DNA of 51,207 nt from positions 1-51,207 of the forward strand of contig QEVJ01000023.1 in the NCBI GenBank assembly GCA_003576845.1, given 5' to 3'. Source of the stretch: Planctomycetota bacterium. Its GTDB lineage: Bacteria; Planctomycetota; Planctomycetia; Pirellulales; PLA5. Shown here piece by piece: positions 25,835 to 36,180 of the stretch (position 1 is its first letter; every line of letters begins with the position of its first letter). The notes under the pieces were generated by a model that saw only the letters and a list, made by a program, of their open reading frames with translations, was not told the origin of the DNA and searched no databases. Made by a program: the position numbers and the translations under genes.

Positions 25835-26717
25835 GGAAATAGGCTCCTCGGTAAGCCCTCACGATCGACTTCGGCGTAAGTACCTGGTTCGACTTTGGAA
25901 GCACACGAAGCGTAACGTCATCGCCTATTACTCCGGTTGGCTGCAAAAAGGGGCCATTCGCCAAGGCGGCGTATCGTTCGAAATCGACGATTCGGACAAG
26001 AACGGCTTCATGACCGCCGTCCACAAGCTCGACCGATCGAAGGGGCTCGATCTGCTGCTTCACACGCCCGGTGGTCAGTTGTCCGCCGCCGAGTCGATCG
26101 TCGACTATCTGCGAACGCTGTTCGATAACGACATTCGCGCGATCGTGCCGCAATTGGCGATGTCGGCGGGCACGCTAATTGCGTTGGCGTGCAACGAAAT
26201 CGTCATGGGCAAGCAGTCGAGCATCGGTCCCATCGATCCTCAATTCGGCGGCACTTCCGCGCACGGCATCGTCGAAGAATGGGAAACGGCAAAGCGCGAA
26301 ATCGGGGCTAATCCGAACGCGGCGGCATACTGGCAATTCATACTATCCAAGTATGGGCCTTCGCTCGTCGGCGACTGTCAGAAGGCGATTGCCTGGAGCA
26401 ACACGATCGCCAAGGAATGGCTCATTTCCGGAATGCTTCGCGACGAAGGCGACGCGATACCGAAGGCCAACGCCATCGTCCAGGAACTCGGCGACCACTC
26501 GTTAACGCTCGCGCACGACAGGCATATCTCGATGGAAAAGGCGCTGTCACTGGGCTTGAAAGTGTCACCGCTGGAACAGGACCCGCAGCTTCAAGACGCC
26601 GTGTTGTCGGTGCATCACGCGATGATCCACACGTTGAGCGCCACGCCAGCCTACAAGATCATCGAGAACCACCTGGGGCACGCGTTCATCAACACGGTTC
26701 AACTATTGCCTCGTTGA
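25809..26717 (+). CDS. SDH-type serine protease (ClpP/crotonase fold)
   Basis: The protein (302 residues) belongs to the serine dehydrogenase proteinase group, distantly related to SppA/ClpP. The hallmark LLLHTPGGQLSAAESIVDY forms the oxyanion region. AMSAGTLIALACNEIVMGK holds the putative catalytic Ser119, and SSIGPIDPQFGG follows as in SppA-like enzymes. No signal peptide or membrane segment is present, so it should be cytoplasmic. The C-terminal 130 residues are helical. The start at 25809 overlaps the upstream 72-residue frame. The family members I know of are uncharacterised in planctomycetes, so the substrate is unknown. The downstream cytochrome-type gene starts 218 bp later and is probably independent. 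Confidence 0.85.
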   Translation: MPNWSEILKEIGSSVSPHDRLRRKYLVRLWKHTKRNVIAYYSGWLQKGAIRQGGVSFEIDDSDKNGFMTAVHKLDRSKGLDLLLHTPGGQLSAAESIVDYLRTLFDNDIRAIVPQLAMSAGTLIALACNEIVMGKQSSIGPIDPQFGGTSAHGIVEEWETAKREIGANPNAAAYWQFILSKYGPSLVGDCQKAIAWSNTIAKEWLISGMLRDEGDAIPKANAIVQELGDHSLTLAHDRHISMEKALSLGLKVSPLEQDPQLQDAVLSVHHAMIHTLSATPAYKIIENHLGHAFINTVQLLPR

Positions 26718-26935
26718 ACGGCAAGCGGGAGTTTTTCGCTTCGGATCGTGCCGGCAGGGCGTCGGTTTGCGGCGCGGCCAGCGGGCCAGTAGAATTGGTG
26801 GGGACTTCCCCGCTGGCCGTCGGATGCGTCTTGCCGCGCGGCAATTTGTCGTGTGTCGCATGGGCGCAGTGGCGGTCCTGCCTTGCGGAAACCCGGCGTT
26901 CGCGGTCGCCGGTCGTCTTACCGGGAGCGTTCTCG

Positions 26936-29900
26936 ATGCGTCGCGCGGTTGGCATCGTTGTGGTTGGGATCGCCGTTACGGTGTTGTCGGCGACCGCGTG
27001 GGTTGCTCGGCCGCACGCATTGGCGGCGAGCGAACCGGCGGGCGAACCAGCGAACGGAGCGGCCGATACGACGGCGTTGCCGCCCGCCGCGGAGGGCGCG
27101 ATCGACTACGCGAAGGACGTGAAGCCGATTCTGGCCAAGCACTGCTATGCCTGCCACGGGGCGGAGAAGCAGGAGTCGGGCCTGCGGTTGCACACGAAGC
27201 AGACCGCGTTGGCCGGCGGCGACGGCGGCATTGCGATCAAGCCGGGCGACGCGGCGGGCAGTCCACTGCTCGCTCGCGTGGCGGGAATCGGCGACGACGA
27301 ACGGATGCCGCCGCCGGACGAGGGCGACGCGCTTTCGGCGAAGGAAGTCGGGATTCTCAGAGCTTGGATCGAGCAAGGCGCGAAGTGGCCCGACGGCGCC
27401 GACGGCGACGGGAACCATGCGGGCAAGAACCACTGGGCGTACCGATCGCCAAAAGAGCAGATCCCGCCGGACGTGCGCGACGCCGCCTGGTCGCGCTCGG
27501 CCGTCGACGGGTTTATTCTCGCGCGGCTCGACGCGGAGGGCTTGCGGCCGTCGGCGGAACTCGATCGCCCGCGGCTGTTGCGGCGCGCGGCGCTCGACCT
27601 GGTGGGCGTGCCGCCGTCGATCGACGACGTGCAGGCGTTCGTCGCCGATCCGAGTCCGGACGCTTTCGAGCGGGCGGTCGAGCGGTTACTCGCCTCGCCG
27701 CAATACGGCGAACGCTGGGCGTCGATGTGGCTCGATCTGGCACGCTATGCCGACACGCAGGGTTATGAAAAAGACAATCGCCGCACGATCTGGCGGTATC
27801 GCGATTGGGTGATCGACGCTTTCAATCGCAATTTGCCGTTCGACCAGTTCACGATCGAGCAACTGGCGGGCGATTTGCTTCCCGACGCCACGCCGGACCA
27901 GATTCTGGCTACGGCGTTTCATCGCAACACGATGACGAACACGGAGGGCGGCACGGACAACGAAGAGTTCCGCGTGGCGGCGGTGGTCGATCGCGTGAAC
28001 ACGACGTGGGCCGTGTGGATGGCGACGACGTTCAACTGCTGCCAGTGCCACAGCCACAAGTACGATCCGTTCACGCAGCGGGAGTATTACCAGTTCTTGG
28101 CGTTCCTCAATCAGACCGAAGATCAGGACAACGACGACGAATCGCCGACGATGCCGATGCCGACGCCGGCGCAAGCGCGCGAGACGGTCCGGTTGCAGGC
28201 CGCGCTGGCGGAAGCCGACGCGAAGCTCGCGGCGATGGAGCCGCAGCTTGCGGCGGAAGCCGACGCCTGGGCGGTGCGGCTGCAAGGCCCGGTCGAGTGG
28301 CAGACGCTTGCTCTGAGCGAGATGAAGTCGACGGACGGGGCGACGCTGACGCTGCAGGACGATGGTTCGATTCTCGCGAGCGGCGAGCGGCCGGCGAACG
28401 ACGTCTATACGATCGCGGCCGAGGGCGATTGGGCAGGCGTGACGGCGCTGCGGCTCGAAGTGTTGCCAGATGCGTCGCTGCCGCACGGTGGCAGCGGGCG
28501 GGCAGACGACGGCAACTTCGTGCTGTCGCGTTTTGCGGTTGCTCTCGCTGATGACGGAGGGTCGCTGTCGATGGCGGCCGCTTTGGCCGATTTTTCGCAG
28601 AAGGATTTCGACGTTGCCGAAGCGATCGAGTCGAAGAACGTCAAGAAGAGCGGTTGGGCCGTTCAGCCGCGCGTCAAGGAACCGCACGAAGCCGTGTTCG
28701 TGCTTGCCAGAGCGTTGCCGGCGGGCGCGGGGCGGTTGCGGGTCGCGCTCGAACATCGCTACGAGCAACCGCACTACACGCTCGGCCGGTTTCGCCTTTC
28801 GGCTACGCGGGATGTCAACGTGCGGGAGAAACAGGCCCTGCCCGCCGCGGTGCGCGATGCCATCGCCGTTCCGCGAGACAAGCGAACCGACGCCCAAGGC
28901 GCCGCGATTCTCGCCTACTATCGCAGCATTGCTCCGCAGTCCAAGGCATTGCGCGACGAGCAGGACGCGCTGAAGAAGCAGCTAGCCGCCGTGGCGCCGC
29001 CGCGGATTCCCGTGCTGCGGGCGCTGACGGCGTCGAAGCAGCGCACGACGCGGATCATGAACCGGGGGAACTTTCTCGATTTGGGCGAGGAAGTTTCGCC
29101 CGGCGTGCCGGCGACGACGCATCCGCTGGCGAAAGACTTGCCGGCCGATCGGCTCGGCATGGCGCGTTGGCTCGCGCGAGCGGAAAACCCATTGTTCGGC
29201 CGCGTGCTGGTCAATCGGCTGTGGGAGCGGCTGTTCGGCATTGGCATCGTCGAGACGACGGAGGATTTCGGCACGCAAGGGGCGCTGCCGAGCCATCCGG
29301 AGCTGCTCGACTGGCTGGCGGTCGATGCGGCGCGGCAAGGTTGGGACATCAAAGGCATTTTGCGGCGGATGGTCACATCGAGCGTCTATCGCCAATCGTC
29401 GAACATCACGCCGGAGTTGCTCGAACGGGACGCCTACAATCGCCTGCTCGCCCGCGGGCCGAGAGTGCGGCTTTCGGCGGAGGTGATTCGCGACCAGGCG
29501 CTGGCGATTAGCGGGCTGTTGTCGCATAAGCAGCACGGGCCGAGCGTGATGCCGCCGCAGCCCGACGGCGTGTGGAAGGTGGTGTATAGCGGCGACAATT
29601 GGGCGACGTCGCCGGGCGAGGACCGGTATCGCCGCGGGGTGTACACGTTTTGGCGGCGGACGTCGCCGCACCCGGCAATGGTCGCGTTCGACGCGCCGAG
29701 CCGCGAGTTTTGCGTGCTGCGGCGGCCGAAATCGAACACGCCGCTGCAAGCGCTCGTCACGCTTAACGACCCGGCGTACATCGAAGCGGCCCAAGTGCTC
29801 GCCCGGCGGGTGGTGCGCGAGGGCGGGTCGACGACGTCGGAGCGGATTGCCTACGCGATCAAGCTTTGCGTCTGCCGGGATGCGACGCAGCAAGAAATCG

Positions 29901-30085
29901 CGCGGGTGGCCGCGCTGTTCGACGGCGAGCGAGCGCACTTTGCCCGAAACGCGGCCGCTGCCAAGAAAATGGCGGAAAGCCACGCGGGGCCGACGCCGGC
30001 GGGCGTGGATTCGTCGGAACTGGCGGCTTGGACGGTGGTGGCGAACGTGTTGTTGAATTTGGATGAAGTGGTTAGCAAAGGGTAA
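26936..30085 (+). CDS. Planctomycete cytochrome C / DUF1549 / DUF1553 protein
   Basis: This is a 1049-residue exported protein of a family hugely expanded in planctomycetes. The ATG at 26936 has GGGAG 9 bp upstream and opens a signal peptide ([19 protein letters not shown]). A planctomycete cytochrome C domain (about 55-140) carries the haem-binding CYACH motif (Cys70, Cys73, His74), with [13 protein letters not shown] nearby. DUF1549 follows (about 170-385; [34 protein letters not shown]). A beta-rich middle resembles a carbohydrate-binding module. DUF1553 occupies roughly 745-1015, with [17 protein letters not shown] and [20 protein letters not shown]. The DUF1501 gene lies immediately downstream, the usual pairing. 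Proposed roles include polysaccharide or sulfated glycan breakdown; no activity is established from this sequence. Confidence 0.96.
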   Translation: MRRAVGIVVVGIAVTVLSATAWVARPHALAASEPAGEPANGAADTTALPPAAEGAIDYAKDVKPILAKHCYACHGAEKQESGLRLHTKQTALAGGDGGIAIKPGDAAGSPLLARVAGIGDDERMPPPDEGDALSAKEVGILRAWIEQGAKWPDGADGDGNHAGKNHWAYRSPKEQIPPDVRDAAWSRSAVDGFILARLDAEGLRPSAELDRPRLLRRAALDLVGVPPSIDDVQAFVADPSPDAFERAVERLLASPQYGERWASMWLDLARYADTQGYEKDNRRTIWRYRDWVIDAFNRNLPFDQFTIEQLAGDLLPDATPDQILATAFHRNTMTNTEGGTDNEEFRVAAVVDRVNTTWAVWMATTFNCCQCHSHKYDPFTQREYYQFLAFLNQTEDQDNDDESPTMPMPTPAQARETVRLQAALAEADAKLAAMEPQLAAEADAWAVRLQGPVEWQTLALSEMKSTDGATLTLQDDGSILASGERPANDVYTIAAEGDWAGVTALRLEVLPDASLPHGGSGRADDGNFVLSRFAVALADDGGSLSMAAALADFSQKDFDVAEAIESKNVKKSGWAVQPRVKEPHEAVFVLARALPAGAGRLRVALEHRYEQPHYTLGRFRLSATRDVNVREKQALPAAVRDAIAVPRDKRTDAQGAAILAYYRSIAPQSKALRDEQDALKKQLAAVAPPRIPVLRALTASKQRTTRIMNRGNFLDLGEEVSPGVPATTHPLAKDLPADRLGMARWLARAENPLFGRVLVNRLWERLFGIGIVETTEDFGTQGALPSHPELLDWLAVDAARQGWDIKGILRRMVTSSVYRQSSNITPELLERDAYNRLLARGPRVRLSAEVIRDQALAISGLLSHKQHGPSVMPPQPDGVWKVVYSGDNWATSPGEDRYRRGVYTFWRRTSPHPAMVAFDAPSREFCVLRRPKSNTPLQALVTLNDPAYIEAAQVLARRVVREGGSTTSERIAYAIKLCVCRDATQQEIARVAALFDGERAHFARNAAAAKKMAESHAGPTPAGVDSSELAAWTVVANVLLNLDEVVSKG

Positions 30086-30101
30086 CGCGAGACGGTGTGG
30101 T

Positions 30102-31565
<1,464 letters not shown>

Positions 31566-31587
31566 CGCGGATTGCGATCCGGGACGC

Positions 31588-32442
31588 TTACGGCCGATCG
31601 TAGGCGGCGATGACGGCGCTGTTGTCCGACGCGGCATGGCCGGCGCGTTCGGCGGCTTCGAGCAACCGATCGTGAGCCTCGGTGAGCGGTAGCTTGAGGC
31701 CGCATCGCGCCGCTTCGGCCGCGATGAGCCGCACGTCCTTGTGATGCTGCGCGAGCCGGGCCTCGGGCGAAAAGTCGCGGGCGAGCATCTTTTCGCCTTT
31801 GGCGTCCATTACGCGCGAGTAGGCCGCGCCGGCGCGGAGCACTTCGAGCGCAAGCCGCGGATCGAGGCCGATGGTTTGGGCGAAGGCCAGCCCTTCGGCG
31901 AGCGCGGCGCGGTTGAGACCGAGGACGAGGTTTACGGCCAGCTTCATGCGGCTCGCGGCGCTGAGTGGACCGACGCGAACGACCTTGCCGGCAAAGCAGC
32001 CGATGACTGCCTCGGCGCGCGTGAGTTCGCGGTCGTCGCCGCCGAGCATCGCGAGCGCGGCGGCGGTGCGGACGAGCTCGCTGGAGCCGAGGATCGTGGC
32101 TTCGACGTAGCTCGCGCCGCGGCTTTCGCAGAGTTCGCCCGCGCGCACGGCGTCGTCGGCGCTTCCGGTCGTCGTGTCGATGAACAATTGCCCGGCGTGT
32201 ATTGCGCCGGCACAGGCAGCGAGCACTCGGAGAATGTCGTCGGACGTCGGCAAGCTGAGAAGGACCGTGTCGCACTGGCCGACGACCGTGGCGGCCGATT
32301 CGCGCGGATGCCCGCCGAGTTTTGCGAGCCGTGCGGCGGCCGTCACGTCGATGTCGTAGCCCACGACGGAATAATCGGCCGCGAGGAGCCGCTCGGCGAT
32401 TGCCGTGCCGACGAGACCAATTCCAATCAGTCCGACCTGCAT
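31588..32442 (-). CDS. NAD(P)-dependent beta-hydroxyacid dehydrogenase
   Basis: This 284-residue enzyme of the 3-hydroxyisobutyrate/tartronate semialdehyde reductase family oxidises or reduces a short hydroxyacid. The Rossmann motif is GLIGIGLVGTAIAERLL at the N-terminus. The substrate region contains FIDTTTGSADDA, the catalytic-loop equivalent YVEATILGSSELV, and the catalytic lysine helix SRMKLAVNLVLGLNRAALAE. The start is 3 bp after the stop of the MFS transporter on the same strand, so they share a transcript. With the aldo/keto reductase upstream, the three genes look like a small uptake and oxidation pathway for a sugar, polyol or sugar acid. The exact substrate cannot be read from the sequence. 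Confidence 0.9.
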   Translation of the reverse strand: MQVGLIGIGLVGTAIAERLLAADYSVVGYDIDVTAAARLAKLGGHPRESAATVVGQCDTVLLSLPTSDDILRVLAACAGAIHAGQLFIDTTTGSADDAVRAGELCESRGASYVEATILGSSELVRTAAALAMLGGDDRELTRAEAVIGCFAGKVVRVGPLSAASRMKLAVNLVLGLNRAALAEGLAFAQTIGLDPRLALEVLRAGAAYSRVMDAKGEKMLARDFSPEARLAQHHKDVRLIAAEAARCGLKLPLTEAHDRLLEAAERAGHAASDNSAVIAAYDRP

Positions 32443-32445
32443 CGG

Positions 32446-33831
32446 TCAGTCCTCCAGTCCTTTTTTCGACGTGTCGGGCGCGAACAGGATGGCGACGAGG
32501 CCGATCGCGTACACGCCGCTGGTCCACAGGCCGATGCGGGCGTAGTTGACGTGCTCGGCGGAGAGAATGGCCGACGCGGTGACGATGGCGGCGACGGCGG
32601 CGACGACGCGGCCCGTGTTGAACGTCACGCCCGTGCCGGTGGCGCGGATGCGCGTGGGGAACAACTCGGGCAAGTAGAGCGGGAGCCAGCCGAAGTAGGT
32701 GACGCCGGCAAAGCCGAGCGCGAACACGAACCACGAAAACGACGGCATGGTCGGATCGAGACGGCCGTAAAGCGTGGCGCTGATGCCGAGCGTCGCGAGG
32801 CTGATCAGAAAGTACGCCACGCGGCGGCCGGCGAGCGTGGCGAGCCAACCGCCGAGCAGGCTGCCGAGCGCCGCGCCGCTGGACCGCGAGACTTGGGCCC
32901 ACGCGCCTTTCGCGCGGGGATCGTCGAAATTGGGCAGCCACGGGGAGCGCGATTCGCGGGTTTCCGACGGAGCGTTGCTCGTCGATGGCTGCGCGTTTCT
33001 GGGGCTGGATGTGGATTCGCCGGCCTTCTGTGATGCAACCTGGTCCGACCACGGCGTCACCCAGACGGCATTGACGGCCGTGCCGACGACCGGAACCGCG
33101 CCGAGGGTGACGCCCAACACGGTCCGTTTAAGGAACGGCGGGCGCCAAACTTCGCGGAGCGAGTTGGGCGGTTTCGTGCCCGCAGCGCGTCCGGAAAGCC
33201 ACCGCGCCGGCTCGCGAACGAAGACGAGCGTCGCCACGCCAATCGCGGCGGGCGCGGCCGTGGCGAGCGTCACCCAGCGCCAGTCGTCGGGCACGATGAA
33301 GCGATAGCCGCCGATCACGCCGAGCAACACGAAGCCGAAATTCGCCGCGGTCCCCAACACGCCAGCGAGCAGCGGGCGGGAGAAGTCGGACCACGTTTCG
33401 GAAACGAGCGCAACCGCCGTGGGCCATGCGCCGCCGACGCCCAGACACGACACGAAGCGGACGACGAGGAGGGCTTCCGGCGTGGTGGCGAAGTATCCCA
33501 AGCCGGCGACGAGCGAGTACGTCAAAATGCTGTACGCCAAGCCTTTTGCGCGGCCGATGCGGTCGCCGAGCCAACCGAAGAGCCACCCGCCGGCCGCCGC
33601 GCCCAAGAGGAACGCGGCCTGATACCACGTGAGCCAGACTTTGGCGTCGCGTTCGACTTGCTGCATACCTTCGGGCGATTCGAGCGCCGACGGTTCGGCC
33701 ATACTCAGGATCGCGTGGCGCGTGATGAGGATGTACGACGAGAACTGAAATCCGGCGAACATCCAGCCGAGAAACGCGGCCGCGAGCGCGAGGCGGCGTT
33801 GCGTGGCCGACGTGGACGCGGGTGTCGTCAT
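32446..33831 (-). CDS. MFS transporter
   Basis: The protein is a 461-residue inner-membrane permease with about 12 predicted segments, beginning RRLALAAAFLGWMFAGFQFSSYI. The loop 2-3 signature GWLFGWLGDRIGRAKGLAYSI and the mirrored GVGGAWPTAVALVSETWSD mark the sugar/organic acid porter type of the major facilitator superfamily. A charged, probably cytoplasmic loop (STSSPRNAQPSTSNAPSETR) splits the two halves. The ATG at 33831 is used; a longer frame reaching 33900 would overlap the aldo/keto reductase gene. It sits between that reductase and the hydroxyacid dehydrogenase with 37 and 3 bp gaps, so it probably imports their substrate. Confidence 0.9.
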   Translation of the reverse strand: MTTPASTSATQRRLALAAAFLGWMFAGFQFSSYILITRHAILSMAEPSALESPEGMQQVERDAKVWLTWYQAAFLLGAAAGGWLFGWLGDRIGRAKGLAYSILTYSLVAGLGYFATTPEALLVVRFVSCLGVGGAWPTAVALVSETWSDFSRPLLAGVLGTAANFGFVLLGVIGGYRFIVPDDWRWVTLATAAPAAIGVATLVFVREPARWLSGRAAGTKPPNSLREVWRPPFLKRTVLGVTLGAVPVVGTAVNAVWVTPWSDQVASQKAGESTSSPRNAQPSTSNAPSETRESRSPWLPNFDDPRAKGAWAQVSRSSGAALGSLLGGWLATLAGRRVAYFLISLATLGISATLYGRLDPTMPSFSWFVFALGFAGVTYFGWLPLYLPELFPTRIRATGTGVTFNTGRVVAAVAAIVTASAILSAEHVNYARIGLWTSGVYAIGLVAILFAPDTSKKGLED

Positions 33832-33868
33832 GGGGCACGGCCCGCACGGGAAGCGAGTTCCGGGTTCG

Positions 33869-34846
33869 TCAGTCCGCCGCAGCGGCCTGCATGATGGCAC
33901 GAATCGCGCCGTCGCTCAATGGCCCGGCGTCGACGTACCGCACGGTGTCGCGAACTTGCGCGGTGCTGGCCATGCCGATGATCGCGCTCGTCACGGCCGG
34001 ATGGTGCGCGGCGAAGCGGGCGGCCGCCTCGACGATCGACAAGCCCTGTGGCAGGACGGCGGCGATGCGATCCGCGCGGCGGCGGTCGCATTCGAAGACT
34101 GCCAGCGGAAAGTACGGCGTGCGTTTGGTGTGTTCGCTCGGCGGCTGGCCGGAAATAGCGCCGCCGGCAAAGACGCGAATCGCGAGCGCGGCCACGCCGC
34201 AGCGCCGGCAGTCGACGAAGAGTTCGTCGTAGTCGTCGATGCCGGTCCCGCGAACCGGATAGCCCGCGCTCGGTTGCACGATGCTGAACGGGATTTGCGC
34301 CGCGGCAAAGCGGCTGCTTTCGAGTACTTCGCGAAGGGCGGCGGGCGCGCCGATGCCGGTGAGGCCCAAGTGCGAGCACAGACCCTCGCGGCGGGCGGCT
34401 TCGAGGGCGTCGAGGATTCCGTGGGGCGCGAGAACGCGGGCGGCGCTCACGGACGAGGGCAAGTCGCCGTCGCGCTCGGTGATGGCATTGTGCAACTGGA
34501 GCAGCGCCAGCCGCGGGACTCTTAGCCGCCGCAGACTATCGCGCACGGTTGCGAGGACGAATTCGCGGTAATTGCCATCGTGCTGGAGATTGACGCGGAT
34601 TTTCGACGCGACGTGGACTTCGTTTGCGCCGAGTTCGGCCAGTGCGGCGCCGAGCGATTCTTCGGAGGCGCCGTCGCCGTAGGTCGGCGCCGTGTCGAAC
34701 CAGTTGATGCCGGCGCCGATGGCCGCGGCGACGACTTCGACCTGGCGCCGCCGGTCTTCGCCGGTTAGCAGCGCCGGCACCGGTCCGGCGCCGAACGCTA
34801 CGGCCGAGACGTGGATCGACGTTTGACCGAGCGGCCGATAAAGCAT
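33869..34846 (-). CDS. Aldo/keto reductase
   Basis: This is a 325-residue NAD(P)H-dependent oxidoreductase with the family TIM-barrel motifs. It starts MLYRPLGQTSIHVSAVAFGA, then GINWFDTAPTYGDGASEESL with the conserved Asp and Tyr, and VHVASKI with the catalytic Lys. SSRFAAAQIPFSIVQPS and the C-terminal cofactor motif ITSAIIGMAS-like segment (VTSAIIGMAST) complete the family pattern. The ATG at 34846 is chosen from alignment of the motif start; 57 further in-frame codons upstream are probably not coding. It heads the minus-strand trio with the MFS permease and the hydroxyacid dehydrogenase. A role in sugar or aldehyde metabolism is inferred from context only. Confidence 0.92.
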   Translation of the reverse strand: MLYRPLGQTSIHVSAVAFGAGPVPALLTGEDRRRQVEVVAAAIGAGINWFDTAPTYGDGASEESLGAALAELGANEVHVASKIRVNLQHDGNYREFVLATVRDSLRRLRVPRLALLQLHNAITERDGDLPSSVSAARVLAPHGILDALEAARREGLCSHLGLTGIGAPAALREVLESSRFAAAQIPFSIVQPSAGYPVRGTGIDDYDELFVDCRRCGVAALAIRVFAGGAISGQPPSEHTKRTPYFPLAVFECDRRRADRIAAVLPQGLSIVEAAARFAAHHPAVTSAIIGMASTAQVRDTVRYVDAGPLSDGAIRAIMQAAAAD

Positions 34847-35100
34847 GGCGGTTCGTGGCAATCGAGTGGCCGGTGCGTGGAGCGGCTCGGCGCGTTTGAC
34901 GACGTAAAAGTGGCGCGGTGCGTTGCGCGGTCGTTTCGTTCGAACAAGGTTTTCGCCCGGCGTCAAGGCGTCGGATGCAAGCATTTTCGACCGCGCCGTG
35001 CTAGCAAACCTCGCCACTGGTTGACGCCCGGCGGGCGAGTCTATAATCGAACTATTCCCTTCCCGATGCTCTCTTCCGGTTCGTAGTTCGTGGTGCTGTC

Positions 35101-35526
35101 ATGCCCGTCCAGATGGAATTGTCGCGGATCATCATCAGCGAAATCAACGACCAGCAGGTGATTTATCTTCGCGAGGTCGACGGCGATCGCACCTTTCCGA
35201 TTTTGATCGGCATCTTCGAGGCGACGAGCATCGACCGGCGGGTGAAGCAGCATTCGGGCCAGCTCGAACAATCGCCCCGGCCGCTGACGCACGATTTGAT
35301 CGTGAGCATCGTCGACCAGATGGGCGGTTCGTTGCAGGACGTCGTGATTAGCGAGCTGAAAAACCACACGTACTTCGCCCGGCTGCGGATTCGCTATGAA
35401 GGCGAACTGATCGAGATCGACGCCCGGCCTTCGGACGCGATCGCGGTGGCGGTGACGTGCGATCCGCCGCTGCCGATTTACGTGGCGGAGGACGTGCTGG
35501 ACGACGTGCTCGACGAAGAGGGGTAG
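35101..35526 (+). CDS. Bifunctional nuclease family protein (DUF151)
   Basis: The protein is 141 residues and shows the DUF151/bifunctional nuclease fold: MELSRIIISEINDQQVIYLR, then FPILIGIFEATSIDR, RPLTHDLIVSIVDQMGG, and EIDARPSDAIAVAVTCDPPL. The last motif, with IDARPSDAIALA-like residues, is the family hallmark. Homologues in plants and bacteria degrade RNA and DNA; many bacterial copies are stress-linked. The start at 35101 follows a short AT-rich leader (35040-35060 region). It converges on csrA across palindromic element copy 3. The family call is firm; the cellular role is uncertain. Confidence 0.92.
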   Translation: MPVQMELSRIIISEINDQQVIYLREVDGDRTFPILIGIFEATSIDRRVKQHSGQLEQSPRPLTHDLIVSIVDQMGGSLQDVVISELKNHTYFARLRIRYEGELIEIDARPSDAIAVAVTCDPPLPIYVAEDVLDDVLDEEG

Positions 35527-35594
35527 CGGGTTGGGGGTTAGTGGGTAGCGGGCGTCGAGTCTTGTTTTTTGGCGGCAGCGCGACGCGGTGATCG

Positions 35595-35664
35595 CGCGAC
35601 GAATTCTTTCGCCGACGAGAACGCCAGCCCGCCGCTGTCGGCGAAGGGATTCGCGTCCTACAGC
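35595..35664. repeat. Palindromic element copy 3, degenerate
   Basis: The left arm is partly decayed (CGACGAATTCTTTCGCCGA), and the right arm GGCGAAGGGATTCGCGTCCTAC retains one substitution. It lies between the convergent bifunctional nuclease and csrA genes. Confidence 0.75.
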
Positions 35665-35687
35665 GTCTGACCGTTACAGCCGAAGCG

Positions 35688-35894
35688 CTACCGCGGCAAG
35701 GGTTTGGACCGCGGGAGTTGGTCGCTTTCGGCGGCGAAGGCAGCGCCGTCGGCGAGTTCTTCGCGGACGACGGTCATGTCGTCGGGCGCGTCGATTCCAA
35801 TGCGGACGCCGCCCTGGCCGATGCGGACGACGGTAATGGCGATGTTTTCGCCGATCAGAATGCGCTCGCCAACTTTGCGTGAGAGGACTAACAT
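35688..35894 (-). CDS. csrA: Carbon storage regulator CsrA
   Basis: CsrA is a small dimeric RNA-binding protein that controls translation by binding GGA-containing hairpins. This copy is 68 residues and nearly textbook at the N-terminus: MLVLSRKVGERILIGENI, then ITVVRIGQGGVRIGIDAP, matching the RNA-contact strands. The C-terminal tail SDQLPRSKPLPR is longer than in E. coli. An ATG at 35894 has GGAGG 11 bp upstream. The gene stands alone, without the flagellar neighbours common elsewhere. A likely promoter lies at 35988-36015. It converges with the bifunctional nuclease gene. Given the large glycogen cluster at the other end of the window, a role in glucan control is possible but not shown. 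Confidence 0.96.
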   Translation of the reverse strand: MLVLSRKVGERILIGENIAITVVRIGQGGVRIGIDAPDDMTVVREELADGAAFAAESDQLPRSKPLPR

Positions 35895-35987
35895 CTTCCA
35901 TGACCCTCCGGCAAACGAGCCGCTCGGCCGGGCGCCGCCAAACTGCGGATCCCCTGCGGCCGCGCGACGTGGCTAGAATTAGCTGCT

Positions 35988-36015
35988 ATGATACTGCCTG
36001 CCGCTGGCATTGCAA
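35988..36015 (-). promoter_or_regulatory. Candidate csrA promoter
   Basis: On the minus strand TTGCAA (36010-36015) and TATCAT (35988-35993) are spaced 16 bp, about 94 bp upstream of the csrA start. Both hexamers are close to sigma-70 consensus. Confidence 0.4.
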
Positions 36016-36081
36016 GCAGTTTGTCGCTTGCGGGGGCGGGGATTTCGGGCGTGTTTTTGCTTCAATAAGCGTTGACCTATC

Positions 36082-36177
36082 AGCCCGTTGAAAAAGGGGA
36101 CAGACCCTTTGGAAAGTGCGTTTTTCGCCGCAGATTACGACGTGCCCGAGAGGGTCAGTCCCCTTTTTCAACAGGCT
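36082..36177. repeat. 27-bp inverted repeat abutting the nitrilase start codon
   Basis: The left arm at 36082-36108 (core GTTGAAAAAGGGGAC) pairs with 36151-36177, matching at 25 of 27 positions. The right arm ends 3 bp before the ATG at 36181. A remnant of a similar sequence (CCCCTTTTTCGGCAGGC) lies at 42772. Confidence 0.9.
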
Positions 36178-36180
36178 GCT

